From JACCZX01 sp040003315 (GTDB lineage: Bacteria; Pseudomonadota; Gammaproteobacteria; Burkholderiales; Burkholderiaceae_F): a stretch of DNA of 14,937 nt. The notes below the pieces were generated by a model that was not told where the DNA came from, searched no databases, and saw only the letters and a list, made by a program, of their open reading frames with translations. Position 1 is the stretch's first letter. Each line of letters begins with the position of its first letter. A program made the position numbers and the translations under genes. The stretch spans positions 1 through 14,937 of the forward strand of contig JBDUCU010000070.1 in assembly GCA_040003315.1 (NCBI GenBank), written 5' to 3'. Positions 5,956 through 13,507 of the stretch are shown one piece after another.

Positions 5956-5970
5956 AGCTCGCCCTATAAT
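5941..5970 (+). promoter_or_regulatory. predicted argG promoter
   Basis: A perfect TATAAT (5965-5970) lies 10 bases after the stop of the upstream gene. CTGCCA (5941-5946, 4 of 6 matches to TTGACA) is 18 bases upstream and lies inside the end of that gene. The leader would be about 85 bases long. This suggests that argG can be transcribed separately from argD and argF. Confidence 0.55.
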
Positions 5971-6006
5971 CGAGACGCCGTTGCACCAAAGCGGCGAAGC
6001 AAGATC

Positions 6007-6036
6007 CCGCATCGCAAATGATCTAACGCGATGCGG
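6007..6036 (+). promoter_or_regulatory. 9-bp hairpin in argG leader
   Basis: CCGCATCGC (6007-6015) pairs perfectly with GCGATGCGG (6028-6036) around a 12-base loop, between the predicted transcription start and the argG start codon. No T-run follows, so it is not a terminator. It ends 15 bases before the ribosome binding site AGGAA (6052-6056) and could act on translation or mRNA stability, or be bound by a regulator as DNA. Confidence 0.5.
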
Positions 6037-6062
6037 TGACCAACCGGCAGACAGGAACATCG

Positions 6063-7319
6063 ATGAACAAGACGAAGAAGGCGGGCGCCGAGAGCGTCGG
6101 CAAGGTCGTGCTGGCCTATTCGGGCGGGCTCGATACCTCGGTCATCCTCAAATGGCTGCAGGACAACTACAAGGCCGAGGTCGTCACGTTCACCGCCGAT
6201 ATCGGCCAGGGCGAAGAACTCGATCCCGCGCGAGCCAAGGCGCTGCAGCTTGGAATCAAGCCCAGCAACATTTTCATCAAGGATCTGCGCGAGGAGTTTG
6301 TGCGCGATTTCGTTTTTCCGATGTTCCGCGCCAATGCGGTGTACGAAGGAGAGTATCTGCTCGGGACCTCGATCGCGCGGCCGCTGATTGCCAGGCATCT
6401 GATCGAGATCGCGCGCAAGACGGGCGCCGATGCGATCTCGCACGGGGCGACCGGCAAGGGCAACGATCAGGTGCGCTTCGAGCTCGGCGCGTATGCGCTG
6501 ATGCCAAACGTCAAAGTGATCGCGCCGTGGCGCGAATGGGATTTGTCGTCACGCGCAAAACTTCTGGCTTACGCAGACAAACACGGCATCCCGGTTGACT
6601 TCAAGAAGCGCAAGGGTGGCGCACCCTATTCGATGGACGCGAATCTGCTGCACATCAGCTACGAAGGCGGCATTCTCGAAGATCCGAACTTCGAACCCGA
6701 AGAATCGATGTGGCGGCTGACGGTGTCGCCCGAGCGGGCGCCTAACAAGCCGGACACCATCGAGCTCGCATACCGACGCGGTGACATCGTCGCGATCAAT
6801 GGCAAAAAGCTTTCTCCAGGCAAGGTGCTGGCCACGTTGAACCAGATCGGCGGCAAGCACGGCATCGGGCGTCTGGACCTCGTCGAGAACCGCTACGTAG
6901 GAATGAAGTCACGCGGTTGCTACGAGACGCCGGGCGGAACGATCATGCTGCGCGGCCATCGCGCAATCGAATCGATGACGCTCGACCGCGAAGTTGTCGC
7001 GTTAAAAGACGACTTGATGCCGCGCTACGCACGCATGATCTACAACGGCTACTGGTTCAGCCCCGAACGCCAACTTCTGCAGACGCTGATCGACGAATCG
7101 CAGGCAACCGTCAACGGCACGGTCCGGCTGCGCCTCTATAAGGGCACGATCATCGTGACCGGCCGCGAGTCAAAGTCCGACTCGCTGTTCGACGAGGCGA
7201 TATCGACCTTCGATGAGGATAAAGGCGCCTACAACCAGGCCGACGCCGACGGATTCATCAAGCTGAACGCGCTGCGGATGCGCATCGCGGCGAAGGCAAA
7301 AGCGCGCCGTCGCGCTTGA
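6063..7319 (+). CDS. argG: argininosuccinate synthase ArgG
   Basis: ArgG uses ATP to join citrulline and aspartate to argininosuccinate, the penultimate step of arginine synthesis, in the cytosol. The 418-residue protein has the N-type ATP pyrophosphatase P-loop AYSGGLDTS (residues 18-26), the segment GATGKGNDQVRFE, the citrulline/aspartate-binding APWREWD region and the conserved GRLDLVENRYVGMKSRGCYE stretch. It looks complete. ATG at 6063 is preceded by AGGAA with a 6-base gap; an in-frame GTG at 6036 overlaps the leader hairpin and is less likely. The last residues (KAKARRRA) are a basic tail. It completes the arginine set here, but argininosuccinate lyase (argH) is not in the window. A strong terminator stands 195 bases after the stop. 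Confidence 0.96.
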   Translation: MNKTKKAGAESVGKVVLAYSGGLDTSVILKWLQDNYKAEVVTFTADIGQGEELDPARAKALQLGIKPSNIFIKDLREEFVRDFVFPMFRANAVYEGEYLLGTSIARPLIARHLIEIARKTGADAISHGATGKGNDQVRFELGAYALMPNVKVIAPWREWDLSSRAKLLAYADKHGIPVDFKKRKGGAPYSMDANLLHISYEGGILEDPNFEPEESMWRLTVSPERAPNKPDTIELAYRRGDIVAINGKKLSPGKVLATLNQIGGKHGIGRLDLVENRYVGMKSRGCYETPGGTIMLRGHRAIESMTLDREVVALKDDLMPRYARMIYNGYWFSPERQLLQTLIDESQATVNGTVRLRLYKGTIIVTGRESKSDSLFDEAISTFDEDKGAYNQADADGFIKLNALRMRIAAKAKARRRA

Positions 7320-7586
7320 AGACAGCTGGCTGCGCTCGCGGCTGCCGGCACCGACCGGCTGTCGGCGCAGGCTCCAAACTGGCCGTTTGGATGAATGCGC
7401 GACGCTGCCATCGTTGGTTATATTTCGCTTGTCTGCAGTGCCGGTGCTCTACGCGTACTCCTCCGCAAGCGAGCTCTCCGACCGGCACGTGTGGGCACTT
7501 GTTCATACACCTTGGCCCGCGCACGCGGGCCTTTTTTTTGCACGGAGCAGTCTGCCGGCTGCAAGAAACCGCTAGCATCCGCGCCG
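7320..7586. other. intergenic region argG-ugpA, no gene seen
   Basis: This 267-base gap holds one clear element, the terminator at 7514-7539. I looked for a tRNA, for the missing ugpB or a fragment of it, and for a promoter of ugpA, and saw none. A TATATT at 7419-7424 lacks a convincing partner at -35. A small RNA ending at the terminator is possible but unsupported. Confidence 0.5.
7514..7539 (+). terminator. strong intrinsic terminator
   Basis: GGCCCGCG (7514-7521) pairs perfectly with CGCGGGCC (7524-7531) around a CA loop, and eight T follow directly (7532-7539). This is a canonical Rho-independent terminator for transcription from argG. The distance of 195 bases from argG is large, so it may instead close a small unrecognised transcript in the gap. 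Confidence 0.9.
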
Positions 7587-8468
7587 ATGGAAAAGCGCGT
7601 TCGCTTCCGCTCGACCTGGCTGCCCTGGGCGCTGCTCGCGCCGCAGCTCGCGGTGATCAGCATCTTTTTCTTCTGGCCGGCGGCGCAGGCGCTGCTGCAG
7701 TCGCTGCAAATTCAGGACGCGTTCGGTGCGAGCCGCCAGTTCGTCGGCCTGGACAATTTTCGTCAGCTATTTGCCGACGAGACGTACGTCGACTCGTTCA
7801 AGACGACCGCGATTTTCTCGGTGCTGGTCGCAGGCTTCGGGCTCTCAATCGCCCTGATACTGGCGGTTTTCGCCGACCGTGTACTGCACGGCGCGGCGAT
7901 CTACAAGACGTTACTGGTCTGGCCCTACGCGGTCGCGCCGGCGGTCGCCGGTGTTCTATGGCTATTCATGTTTGCGCCTTCGATCGGCATTATTCCGTAC
8001 GCGCTGCGTTCGATCGGGTATGAGTGGAACCATCTGCTGAACGCCGACCACGCGATGGCATTGATCGTAATGGCTGCGGTGTGGAAGCAGATCAGCTACA
8101 ACTTTCTGTTCTTTCTTGCCGGACTGCAGGGAATACCGAAGTCGTTGATCGAAGCCGCGGCTATCGATGGTGCCGGACCGTGGCAGCGCTTCTGGACAAT
8201 CGTGTTTCCGCTGCTGTCCCCTGTGACATTCTTCTTGCTGGTGATCAATATCGTATATGCCTTCTTTGAGACATTCGCGATCATTGACGCGTCGACGCAG
8301 GGCGGTCCAGGCAAGGAAACCGCGGTCCTCGTCTACAAGGTGTACTACGACGGCTTCAAGGGGATGGATTTGGGCGGATCGGCGGCGCAGTCGGTGGTTC
8401 TGATGGCTATCGTTATCGCACTGACAGTCGTTCAGTTTCGCTACGTTGAGAAAAAGGTGCAGTACTGA
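7587..8468 (+). CDS. ugpA: glycerol-3-phosphate ABC transporter permease UgpA
   Basis: UgpA is one of two inner-membrane permeases of the importer for sn-glycerol-3-phosphate and its diesters. The 293-residue protein follows the E. coli protein along its whole length: RSTWLPWALLAPQL at the start, QFVGLDNF, LPYAVAPAVAGVLW-type text in the third span, and the ending VVQFRYVEKKVQY. The EAA loop that docks to the ATPase reads EAAAIDGAGPWQRFW. About six membrane segments are visible. The ATG at 7587 matches the family start; a longer open frame upstream would run through the terminator and is rejected. No strong ribosome binding site precedes it. In most relatives ugpB lies directly upstream; here argG does, so the binding protein must be encoded elsewhere or be missing. 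Confidence 0.93.
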   Translation: MEKRVRFRSTWLPWALLAPQLAVISIFFFWPAAQALLQSLQIQDAFGASRQFVGLDNFRQLFADETYVDSFKTTAIFSVLVAGFGLSIALILAVFADRVLHGAAIYKTLLVWPYAVAPAVAGVLWLFMFAPSIGIIPYALRSIGYEWNHLLNADHAMALIVMAAVWKQISYNFLFFLAGLQGIPKSLIEAAAIDGAGPWQRFWTIVFPLLSPVTFFLLVINIVYAFFETFAIIDASTQGGPGKETAVLVYKVYYDGFKGMDLGGSAAQSVVLMAIVIALTVVQFRYVEKKVQY

Positions 8469-8481
8469 TGGAACACGGCTG

Positions 8482-9333
8482 ATGGTCGAGCGTCGTCCGC
8501 TATTGCAGGTGATGACCCACCTCGTTCTGATCCTGGGGGTATTGATCGTCGCGTTTCCGGTCTATATCACGCTGGTCGCGTCGACACACACGGCACAAGC
8601 CATCGTGCAAGCACCGATGCCGCTGATCCCCGGCGACCAGATGCTGCACAACTATGCCGCAGCACTGACCGGGAGTAGCGCGGGTGCGGGCTCGGCCGCG
8701 CCCGTCGGCCGCATGATGTTCGTCAGCCTGGTCAGCGCGCTGACCATCGCGCTGGGAAAAATCGCGATCTCGTTGCTGTCAGCGTTTGCGATCGTCTACT
8801 TTCGTTTCCCGCTTCGAGGCTTTTTCTTCTGGACTATTTTTGTAACGCTGATGTTGCCGGTCGAGGTGCGTATCGGTCCAACCTACGAAGTGGTGTCCGA
8901 CCTCGGGATGCTGAACAGCTACGCGGGACTCACCGTGCCACTGATCGCATCGGCCACCGCGACATTCCTGTTCCGGCAGTTTTTCCTGACAGTCCCGGAC
9001 GAGCTGGCAGAGGCGGCACGGATGGACGGCGCGGGCCCGATGCGGTTTTTTTGGGACGTGTTGCTGCCGCTGTCGCGCACCAGCATTGCCGCGCTGTTCG
9101 TGATCCAGTTCATTTACGGCTGGAATCAATATCTGTGGCCGCTGTTGGTCACCACGCAGGAAGACATGTACCCGGTTGTGATCGGCATCAAGCGCATGAT
9201 TTCCGGCGGGGACGCGGCCAATGACTGGAATCTGATTATGGCCACCGCAATCCTGGCGATGCTCCCTCCGGCCGTCGTCGTGCTGCTGATGCAGAAGTGG
9301 TTCGTCAAGGGCCTGGTGGAAACGGAGAAGTAA
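8482..9333 (+). CDS. ugpE: glycerol-3-phosphate ABC transporter permease UgpE
   Basis: UgpE is the second permease of the same importer. The 283-residue protein is closely similar to E. coli UgpE: MVERRPLLQVMTHLVLILG at the start, LSAFAIVYFRFPLR, FVTLMLPVEVRI, SYAGLTVPLIASATATFLFR and the C-terminal FVKGLVETEK. The EAA loop reads EAARMDGAGPMRFFWD. Six membrane spans can be drawn. The ATG at 8482 is chosen by this alignment. It lies 13 bases after the ugpA stop; an ATG overlapping that stop gives only a four-codon frame, and a start at 8446 inside ugpA would add 12 unrelated residues. It is followed without any gap by ugpC, so the three genes form one operon. Confidence 0.93.
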   Translation: MVERRPLLQVMTHLVLILGVLIVAFPVYITLVASTHTAQAIVQAPMPLIPGDQMLHNYAAALTGSSAGAGSAAPVGRMMFVSLVSALTIALGKIAISLLSAFAIVYFRFPLRGFFFWTIFVTLMLPVEVRIGPTYEVVSDLGMLNSYAGLTVPLIASATATFLFRQFFLTVPDELAEAARMDGAGPMRFFWDVLLPLSRTSIAALFVIQFIYGWNQYLWPLLVTTQEDMYPVVIGIKRMISGGDAANDWNLIMATAILAMLPPAVVVLLMQKWFVKGLVETEK

Positions 9334-10419
9334 ATGGCCTCGATCGAACTCATCGACGTACGTAAGAGTTACGGCGCGTTGCAGGTTGTCCACGGCATCG
9401 ACGTGAGCGTTGCCAACGGGGAGTTCGTGGTTCTGGTCGGCCCGTCTGGATGTGGAAAGTCGACCCTGCTGCGGATGGTTGCCGGCCTGGAAGAGATCAG
9501 CGCCGGCACAATTCGCATCGGCGAACGCGTCGTCAACGATCTCGAGCCGAAGGATCGAGACTGCGCAATGGTCTTTCAGAACTATGCGCTCTACCCGCAC
9601 ATGACGGTGTACGCCAACATGGCGTATGGACTCAAAATCCGTGGCCTCGCAAAGACCGACATCGAAAAGCGAGTCAACGACGCCGCGGCGATTCTTGAAC
9701 TCGGTGGCTTTCTGCAGCGCAAGCCGCGCCAGCTTTCGGGAGGTCAGCGACAGCGCGTGGCAATGGGACGCGCGATCGTGCGCGAGCCCGCCGTGTTCCT
9801 GTTCGATGAGCCGCTGTCGAACCTTGATGCGAAGCTGCGGGTGCAGACGCGCCTGGAAATCCAGAAGCTGCACCGGCGCCTGCGCACCACGAGCCTTTAC
9901 GTCACCCACGATCAGGTCGAGGCGATGACTCTCGCGCAACGCATGATCGTGATGAACGCCGGGCGCGCCGAGCAGATCGGCACGCCCGATGATGTCTACT
10001 CGCGGCCTGCAACGACCTTCGTCGCGAGTTTCATTGGTTCGCCGCCGATGAATCTGATTGCGGGGCGGGTCTCGGCCGACGGCTGTACGTTCGAAGCGCG
10101 CGCAGAGACCATTGCCCTTCCGGCTGCGGTGCCTACGCTGGCGGGGCGCGAGGTGACACTCGGCCTGAGGCCCGAGCACATGCGGCTCGGCGGCTCAAAC
10201 TTCTCGATGCGCGTGGAAACGGTCGAGATGCTCGGAGCGGAGCATTTGATTCACGGCACGATCGCCGGCCAGGACACGATCGTGCGCACCGGACCGCACG
10301 AGAATCCGGCGGCCGGTTCGGTATTGACGATCGGCCTCAGCACCGGCACTGCACACTGGTTCGACACCGCTACCGGGCAGCGTCTTTCAGCGCTCGACGT
10401 CGAGCCGGCCGTCCTCTAA
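9334..10419 (+). CDS. ugpC: glycerol-3-phosphate ABC transporter ATPase UgpC
   Basis: UgpC is the ATPase that drives import through UgpA and UgpE. The 361-residue protein has Walker A GPSGCGKST (residues 36-44), the Q-loop with Gln82, the signature LSGGQ (134-138), Walker B VFLFDEP (154-160) and the switch His192. After GSPPMN (236-240) it carries the MalK-type C-terminal TOBE/regulatory domain, including TLGLRPEHM. It is therefore a complete sugar/polyol-type importer ATPase (CUT1 family). Assignment to Ugp rather than MalK rests mainly on the neighbouring permeases. The start codon follows the ugpE stop directly. The last 33 bases overlap the 3' end of fur on the other strand, leaving no room for a separate terminator. 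ugpQ, often found next, is absent. Confidence 0.93.
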   Translation: MASIELIDVRKSYGALQVVHGIDVSVANGEFVVLVGPSGCGKSTLLRMVAGLEEISAGTIRIGERVVNDLEPKDRDCAMVFQNYALYPHMTVYANMAYGLKIRGLAKTDIEKRVNDAAAILELGGFLQRKPRQLSGGQRQRVAMGRAIVREPAVFLFDEPLSNLDAKLRVQTRLEIQKLHRRLRTTSLYVTHDQVEAMTLAQRMIVMNAGRAEQIGTPDDVYSRPATTFVASFIGSPPMNLIAGRVSADGCTFEARAETIALPAAVPTLAGREVTLGLRPEHMRLGGSNFSMRVETVEMLGAEHLIHGTIAGQDTIVRTGPHENPAAGSVLTIGLSTGTAHWFDTATGQRLSALDVEPAVL

Positions 10420-10875
10420 CGCGCTCCTCCGATACTCGCAGTTCGGCTTGGTGCAATCGCCATACAGCGCGAGTGCGTGGCCGTGAAGCTTGAACCCGCG
10501 CGTCGCTGCCACCTTCTGCTGCCGGTTCTCGATTTCAGCGTCGACGAACTCCTCGACCCGACCGCAGGTCAGGCACACCAGGTGATCGTGATGCGCTCCC
10601 TCGTTCAACTCGAACATCGCGCGGCCACCCTCGAAGTGGTTGCGCGCAAGAAGACCCGCTTGTTCGAATTGCGCCAGCACTCTGTAGACGGTCGGCAACC
10701 CGACGTCGATATGCTCCGATACCAGCGCGTTGTGGACGTCCTCAGCGCTCATGTGGCGCACACCGAGCTCCTCGGAACTGCGCTGAAAGATCTCCAGAAC
10801 TTTCAGCCGCGGCAACGTGGCTTTTAGCCCGATGCTCTTCAGTTCGCTCGATGCGGGAGGAAGACGATTCGACAT
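10387..10875 (-). CDS. fur: ferric uptake regulator Fur
   Basis: Fur is a dimeric repressor that binds DNA when loaded with ferrous iron and controls iron uptake and related genes. The 162-residue protein has the N-terminal winged helix (GLKATLPRLKVLEIF; recognition helix near GLPTVYRVL, residues 59-67) and the metal region: His95, His96 and His98 in HHDHLVCLTCG, with Cys101 and Cys104, and a second pair, Cys141 and Cys146. The FEGGRAMFEL segment is typical for Fur itself rather than Zur or PerR. The C-terminal tail after Cys146 is rich in charged residues and is the part overlapping ugpC. The gene is divergent from bamE, the usual arrangement in Burkholderiales. I see no clear Fur box in the intergenic region. 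Confidence 0.95.
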   Translation of the reverse strand: MSNRLPPASSELKSIGLKATLPRLKVLEIFQRSSEELGVRHMSAEDVHNALVSEHIDVGLPTVYRVLAQFEQAGLLARNHFEGGRAMFELNEGAHHDHLVCLTCGRVEEFVDAEIENRQQKVAATRGFKLHGHALALYGDCTKPNCEYRRSALEDGRLDVER

Positions 10876-10910
10876 GGCAGGCCGGTTGTTGGCGGCGCGG
10901 TTCGCTATTC

Positions 10911-10975
10911 GATTGGAGCCCGATTGGAGCCCGGTTGCAGCTCAGTTGCAGCTAGTTGCAGCTCAGTTGCAGATA
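10911..10975 (+). repeat. phased short tandem repeats between fur and bamE
   Basis: Two exact copies of GATTGGAGCCC (10911-10921, 10922-10932) are followed, after one G, by four units starting GTTGCAG at 10934, 10945, 10955 and 10966 (lengths 11, 10, 11, 10). The period is close to one turn of the DNA helix. The block lies in the 136-base divergent control region, directly upstream of a weak -10-like CATACG (10977-10982); each GTTGCAG unit contains a TTGCAG that could act as a -35 element. Confidence 0.8.
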
Positions 10976-11011
10976 TCATACGAGCTTCGTTGTCGCCTTC
11001 GAGTGTTATCC

Positions 11012-11524
11012 ATGCCGATTCCACGTTTCGCGTTCGTCGTTATGGCGACCTTTGCCTTGCCGGGTTGCCAGACGATATCGAGCGTCGGGTCGGGGCTTTC
11101 GTCGGGTGTTTCTTCGTTCACCGGATGGGCGCCGACCTTTCTCGGTCCATATCGCCCCGACGTTCACCAGGGCAACATCATCACCAAGGAAATGGTCGAG
11201 CAGCTGCGCCTGGGCATGACGCGTGAGCAAGTTCGCTTCATGCTGGGCACACCACTGCTGACCAGCGAATTTCACAAGGATCGCTGGGACTACGCGTATT
11301 ACCTTAACCCGCGCAAGGGCGAAGTGCAGAACCGGAGGCTGACGGTTTATTTCAAGGACAACAAGCTGGAGAGCTTCAAGTCGGATGAGATGCCACAGGA
11401 AATCATGGCGAATGTTCTGATCCTTGGACCCGACGCGCAGAAGAAACCCAGAACAGCTCCGAGACAGCCAGAAAAGGCGCCTGAAATTCAGACTCCACCG
11501 CCCGGCCGGGAAGCTACAAATTGA
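11012..11524 (+). CDS. bamE: outer membrane assembly lipoprotein BamE
   Basis: BamE (SmpA/OmlA) is a small lipoprotein of the BAM complex, which folds beta-barrel proteins into the outer membrane. The 170-residue protein has a lipoprotein signal with LPGC (residues 16-19; Cys19 lipidated). The conserved domain includes YRPDVHQGNIITKEMVEQLR, GMTREQVRFMLGTP and WDYAYYL followed by a NRRLTVYF strand. The C-terminal 35 residues or so are a Lys/Pro-rich, probably disordered extension, common in betaproteobacterial homologues. The ATG at 11012 is fixed by the signal peptide; the longer open frame upstream has no family similarity. The ribosome binding site is weak. It is divergent from fur and stands 29 bases before dapB, so the two are probably co-transcribed. 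Confidence 0.92.
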   Translation: MPIPRFAFVVMATFALPGCQTISSVGSGLSSGVSSFTGWAPTFLGPYRPDVHQGNIITKEMVEQLRLGMTREQVRFMLGTPLLTSEFHKDRWDYAYYLNPRKGEVQNRRLTVYFKDNKLESFKSDEMPQEIMANVLILGPDAQKKPRTAPRQPEKAPEIQTPPPGREATN

Positions 11525-11553
11525 GACAGACACCCTAGACGGTTGCTGATTCA

Positions 11554-12369
11554 ATGAGAGTCGCGATCGCCGGCGCATCCGGCCGCATGGGCCGCACACT
11601 GATCGAGGCGGCGCTTTCAAGTCCGGATGCACAGATCGTCGCAGCGCTCGATCGACCCGAAAGCCCGGCGTTCGGAAGCGACTGCGGCACCTTTCTCGGA
11701 CGCACGACCGGCGTGCTCGTCGACGCCGAAACCAGCGCGTTAAACGGTGCCGATGTGTTGATCGATTTCACTCGGCCTGAGGCGACGCTCGAACATGTCA
11801 AGGCATGTTCTACAGCCGGCGTGAACATGGTGATCGGCACAACCGGCTTCGATGATGCGGGCAAGCGCGCGATAGCAGCGGCTTCGAAGGACATTGCGAT
11901 TGTCTTTGCACCGAACATGGGGATCGGAATCAACACCGTCTTCAAGCTGCTTGACGTCGCTGCGCGAATTCTGGATCAGAGTTTCGATGCCGAAATCGTC
12001 GAACTGCACCATCAGCACAAGGTCGACGCTCCATCGGGCACCGCGTTGAAGATGGGTGAGATCATTGCGCGTGCGCGCGGTCGCGAGCTCGACAAGGTCG
12101 CGGTGTACGCGCGCCAAGGGAACGTTGGAGAGCGCAAGCCCGGCACAATCGGGTTTGCGAGCCTTCGCGGTGGTGACGCAATCGGCGATCACACTGTGCT
12201 TTTCGCAGGAATCGGCGAACGCATCGAGATCACACACCGGGCGTCGAATCGGATGACCTACGCGATCGGTAGCATGCGGGCAGCACGATTCCTGCAGGGC
12301 CGTCGCACTGGCCTGTATGACATGTTCGACGTACTCGGACTCGGACCGTCGAGCGTGAGCGAGCGGTAG
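11554..12369 (+). CDS. dapB: 4-hydroxy-tetrahydrodipicolinate reductase DapB
   Basis: DapB reduces 4-hydroxy-tetrahydrodipicolinate with NAD(P)H in the cytosol, on the path to diaminopimelate and lysine. The 271-residue protein has the nucleotide-binding GASGRMG (residues 7-13), the GTTGF segment (95-99) and the catalytic block ELHHQHKVDAPSGTA (150-164), in which His152 and Lys156 correspond to the catalytic His159 and Lys163 of the E. coli enzyme. The C-terminal region returns to the first domain with ITHRASNR and ends normally. It follows bamE by 29 bases and precedes exbB by 12 bases, so bamE-dapB-exbB-exbD reads as one operon. No terminator is seen within it. Confidence 0.96.
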   Translation: MRVAIAGASGRMGRTLIEAALSSPDAQIVAALDRPESPAFGSDCGTFLGRTTGVLVDAETSALNGADVLIDFTRPEATLEHVKACSTAGVNMVIGTTGFDDAGKRAIAAASKDIAIVFAPNMGIGINTVFKLLDVAARILDQSFDAEIVELHHQHKVDAPSGTALKMGEIIARARGRELDKVAVYARQGNVGERKPGTIGFASLRGGDAIGDHTVLFAGIGERIEITHRASNRMTYAIGSMRAARFLQGRRTGLYDMFDVLGLGPSSVSER

Positions 12370-12381
12370 GCGGAATCGCAG

Positions 12382-13068
12382 ATGGAAACCACCGCACTCG
12401 GACTGTCGCATTTCTGGTCGCAAGCTGATGCGGTCATTCGCCTGACCACCTATTTGCTGATGGGGATGTCGATTGCGAGCTGGTTTCTGATCATCTGGAA
12501 AACATGGGCATGGATGCGCGTGCGGCGCGCGTCACGCCAGCTCGAAAATTTCTGGACCGCAACATCGGTTGATTCCGCCATTGCGCAGCTCAAGCCGCAC
12601 GATCGTGAGAATGTGTTCGTCCCACTTGCAACCGGTGCCGCCGGAGCGGCGACCCACCCGGCATCGGAAGGAAGCCTGGCGTCGCAGATCGATCGTTCCG
12701 AACTGATTACGCGCGCCTTGCGCCAGCGCATCAACGGTGCAGTCGGCAAGCTCGAGTCAGGGCTCACGATCCTGGCTTCGGTCGGAAGCACCGCGCCGTT
12801 CGTGGGATTGTTCGGCACCGTATGGGGCATCTATCACGCATTGATCAACATCGCGCGTTCCGGCCAGATCGCCATCGACAAGGTGGCGGGGCCGGTGGGC
12901 GAGGCTTTGATCATGACGGCCTTCGGCCTCGTCGTTGCCATTCCCGCCGTGCTTGCATACAACGCATTCACCCGAGTCAACCGGATCGTGCTGGGTCAGC
13001 TGGATGGCTTTGCCCACGACCTGCACGCGACGCTGACGATGGGTTCGCGACTTCCCTCGGAGTCCTAA
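12382..13068 (+). CDS. exbB: MotA/TolQ/ExbB family proton channel protein
   Basis: ExbB-type proteins form the inner-membrane pentamer that, with ExbD, uses the proton gradient to drive TonB (or TolA in the TolQ branch). The 228-residue protein has a first membrane span at about residues 18-42, a cytoplasmic loop, and two further spans at about 128-153 and 170-196. The conserved LASVGSTAPFVGLFGTVWGI and GPVGEALIMTAFGLVVAIPAV, both family hallmarks, are present. No tonB, tolA or tolB gene is in the window. The ExbB rather than TolQ label therefore rests on the partner being ExbD-like and on common gene order, and is less certain than the family. It follows dapB closely and is joined without a gap to exbD. 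Confidence 0.88.
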   Translation: METTALGLSHFWSQADAVIRLTTYLLMGMSIASWFLIIWKTWAWMRVRRASRQLENFWTATSVDSAIAQLKPHDRENVFVPLATGAAGAATHPASEGSLASQIDRSELITRALRQRINGAVGKLESGLTILASVGSTAPFVGLFGTVWGIYHALINIARSGQIAIDKVAGPVGEALIMTAFGLVVAIPAVLAYNAFTRVNRIVLGQLDGFAHDLHATLTMGSRLPSES

Positions 13069-13506
13069 ATGGCATTCGGAAGCTTCGAGCATCAATCAGG
13101 CTCCACGCAGCCGATGTCGGAAATCAACGTCACCCCGCTGGTTGACGTGATGCTGGTGCTGTTGGTCATTTTCATCATCACCGCACCGCTGCTGTCCTAC
13201 GCGATCAAACTCGACCTTCCCAACGATCCCGCATCGGCCGCCGAATCGCTACCGAGCACTATCACACTGTCGATCGACGCCGAAGGCAAGGTCTATGTCG
13301 AGTCACAGCCGATGTCCGATGATCAGCTGAGAGCACATTTCTCGGCGGCCGCCAAGGCATCTCCACCGCCCGAGGTGCATGTACGGGCCGACAAGGCGAC
13401 CCGTTACGAGCGCGTGTCCTTTGTGATGTCGTCGGCGCAACAGGCAGGACTCAGCAAGATCGGCTTTGTCACCGAGCCGCTGAAAGACGCCGCCGCACCG
13501 CGCTGA
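13069..13506 (+). CDS. exbD: ExbD/TolR family biopolymer transport protein
   Basis: ExbD is the partner of ExbB: one membrane span near the N-terminus and a periplasmic domain. The 145-residue protein shows EINVTPLVDVMLVLLVIFII, where Asp26 in the span is the conserved proton-path residue, then a periplasmic part (about 44-145) with the usual beta-alpha pattern ending YERVSFVMSSAQQAGLSKIGFVTEP. Length and features are normal for the family. Its start codon follows the exbB stop directly. The stop codon lies one base from the stop of the ParA-like gene on the other strand, so no intrinsic terminator fits between them. Confidence 0.9.
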   Translation: MAFGSFEHQSGSTQPMSEINVTPLVDVMLVLLVIFIITAPLLSYAIKLDLPNDPASAAESLPSTITLSIDAEGKVYVESQPMSDDQLRAHFSAAAKASPPPEVHVRADKATRYERVSFVMSSAQQAGLSKIGFVTEPLKDAAAPR

Positions 13507-13507
13507 A

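Noticed and set aside
6021..6027. ATCTAAC in the argG leader, matching the left core of attC site 2
   Set aside because: It lies in the loop of the leader hairpin and no GTTRRRY core follows within attC range; taken as chance.
7320..7513. Possible small RNA gene ending at the terminator before ugpA
   Set aside because: There is no convincing promoter and no recognisable RNA family; the terminator alone does not support a gene call.
7395..7586. In-frame extension of 64 codons upstream of ugpA
   Set aside because: It runs through the strong terminator at 7514-7539 and has no similarity to UgpA, whose family start matches ATG at 7587.
8779..10179. Open frame of about 466 codons on the minus strand, antisense to ugpE and ugpC
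   Set aside because: The sense strand encodes two intact transporter proteins; the antisense product is low-complexity His/Arg/Asp-rich with no family likeness.
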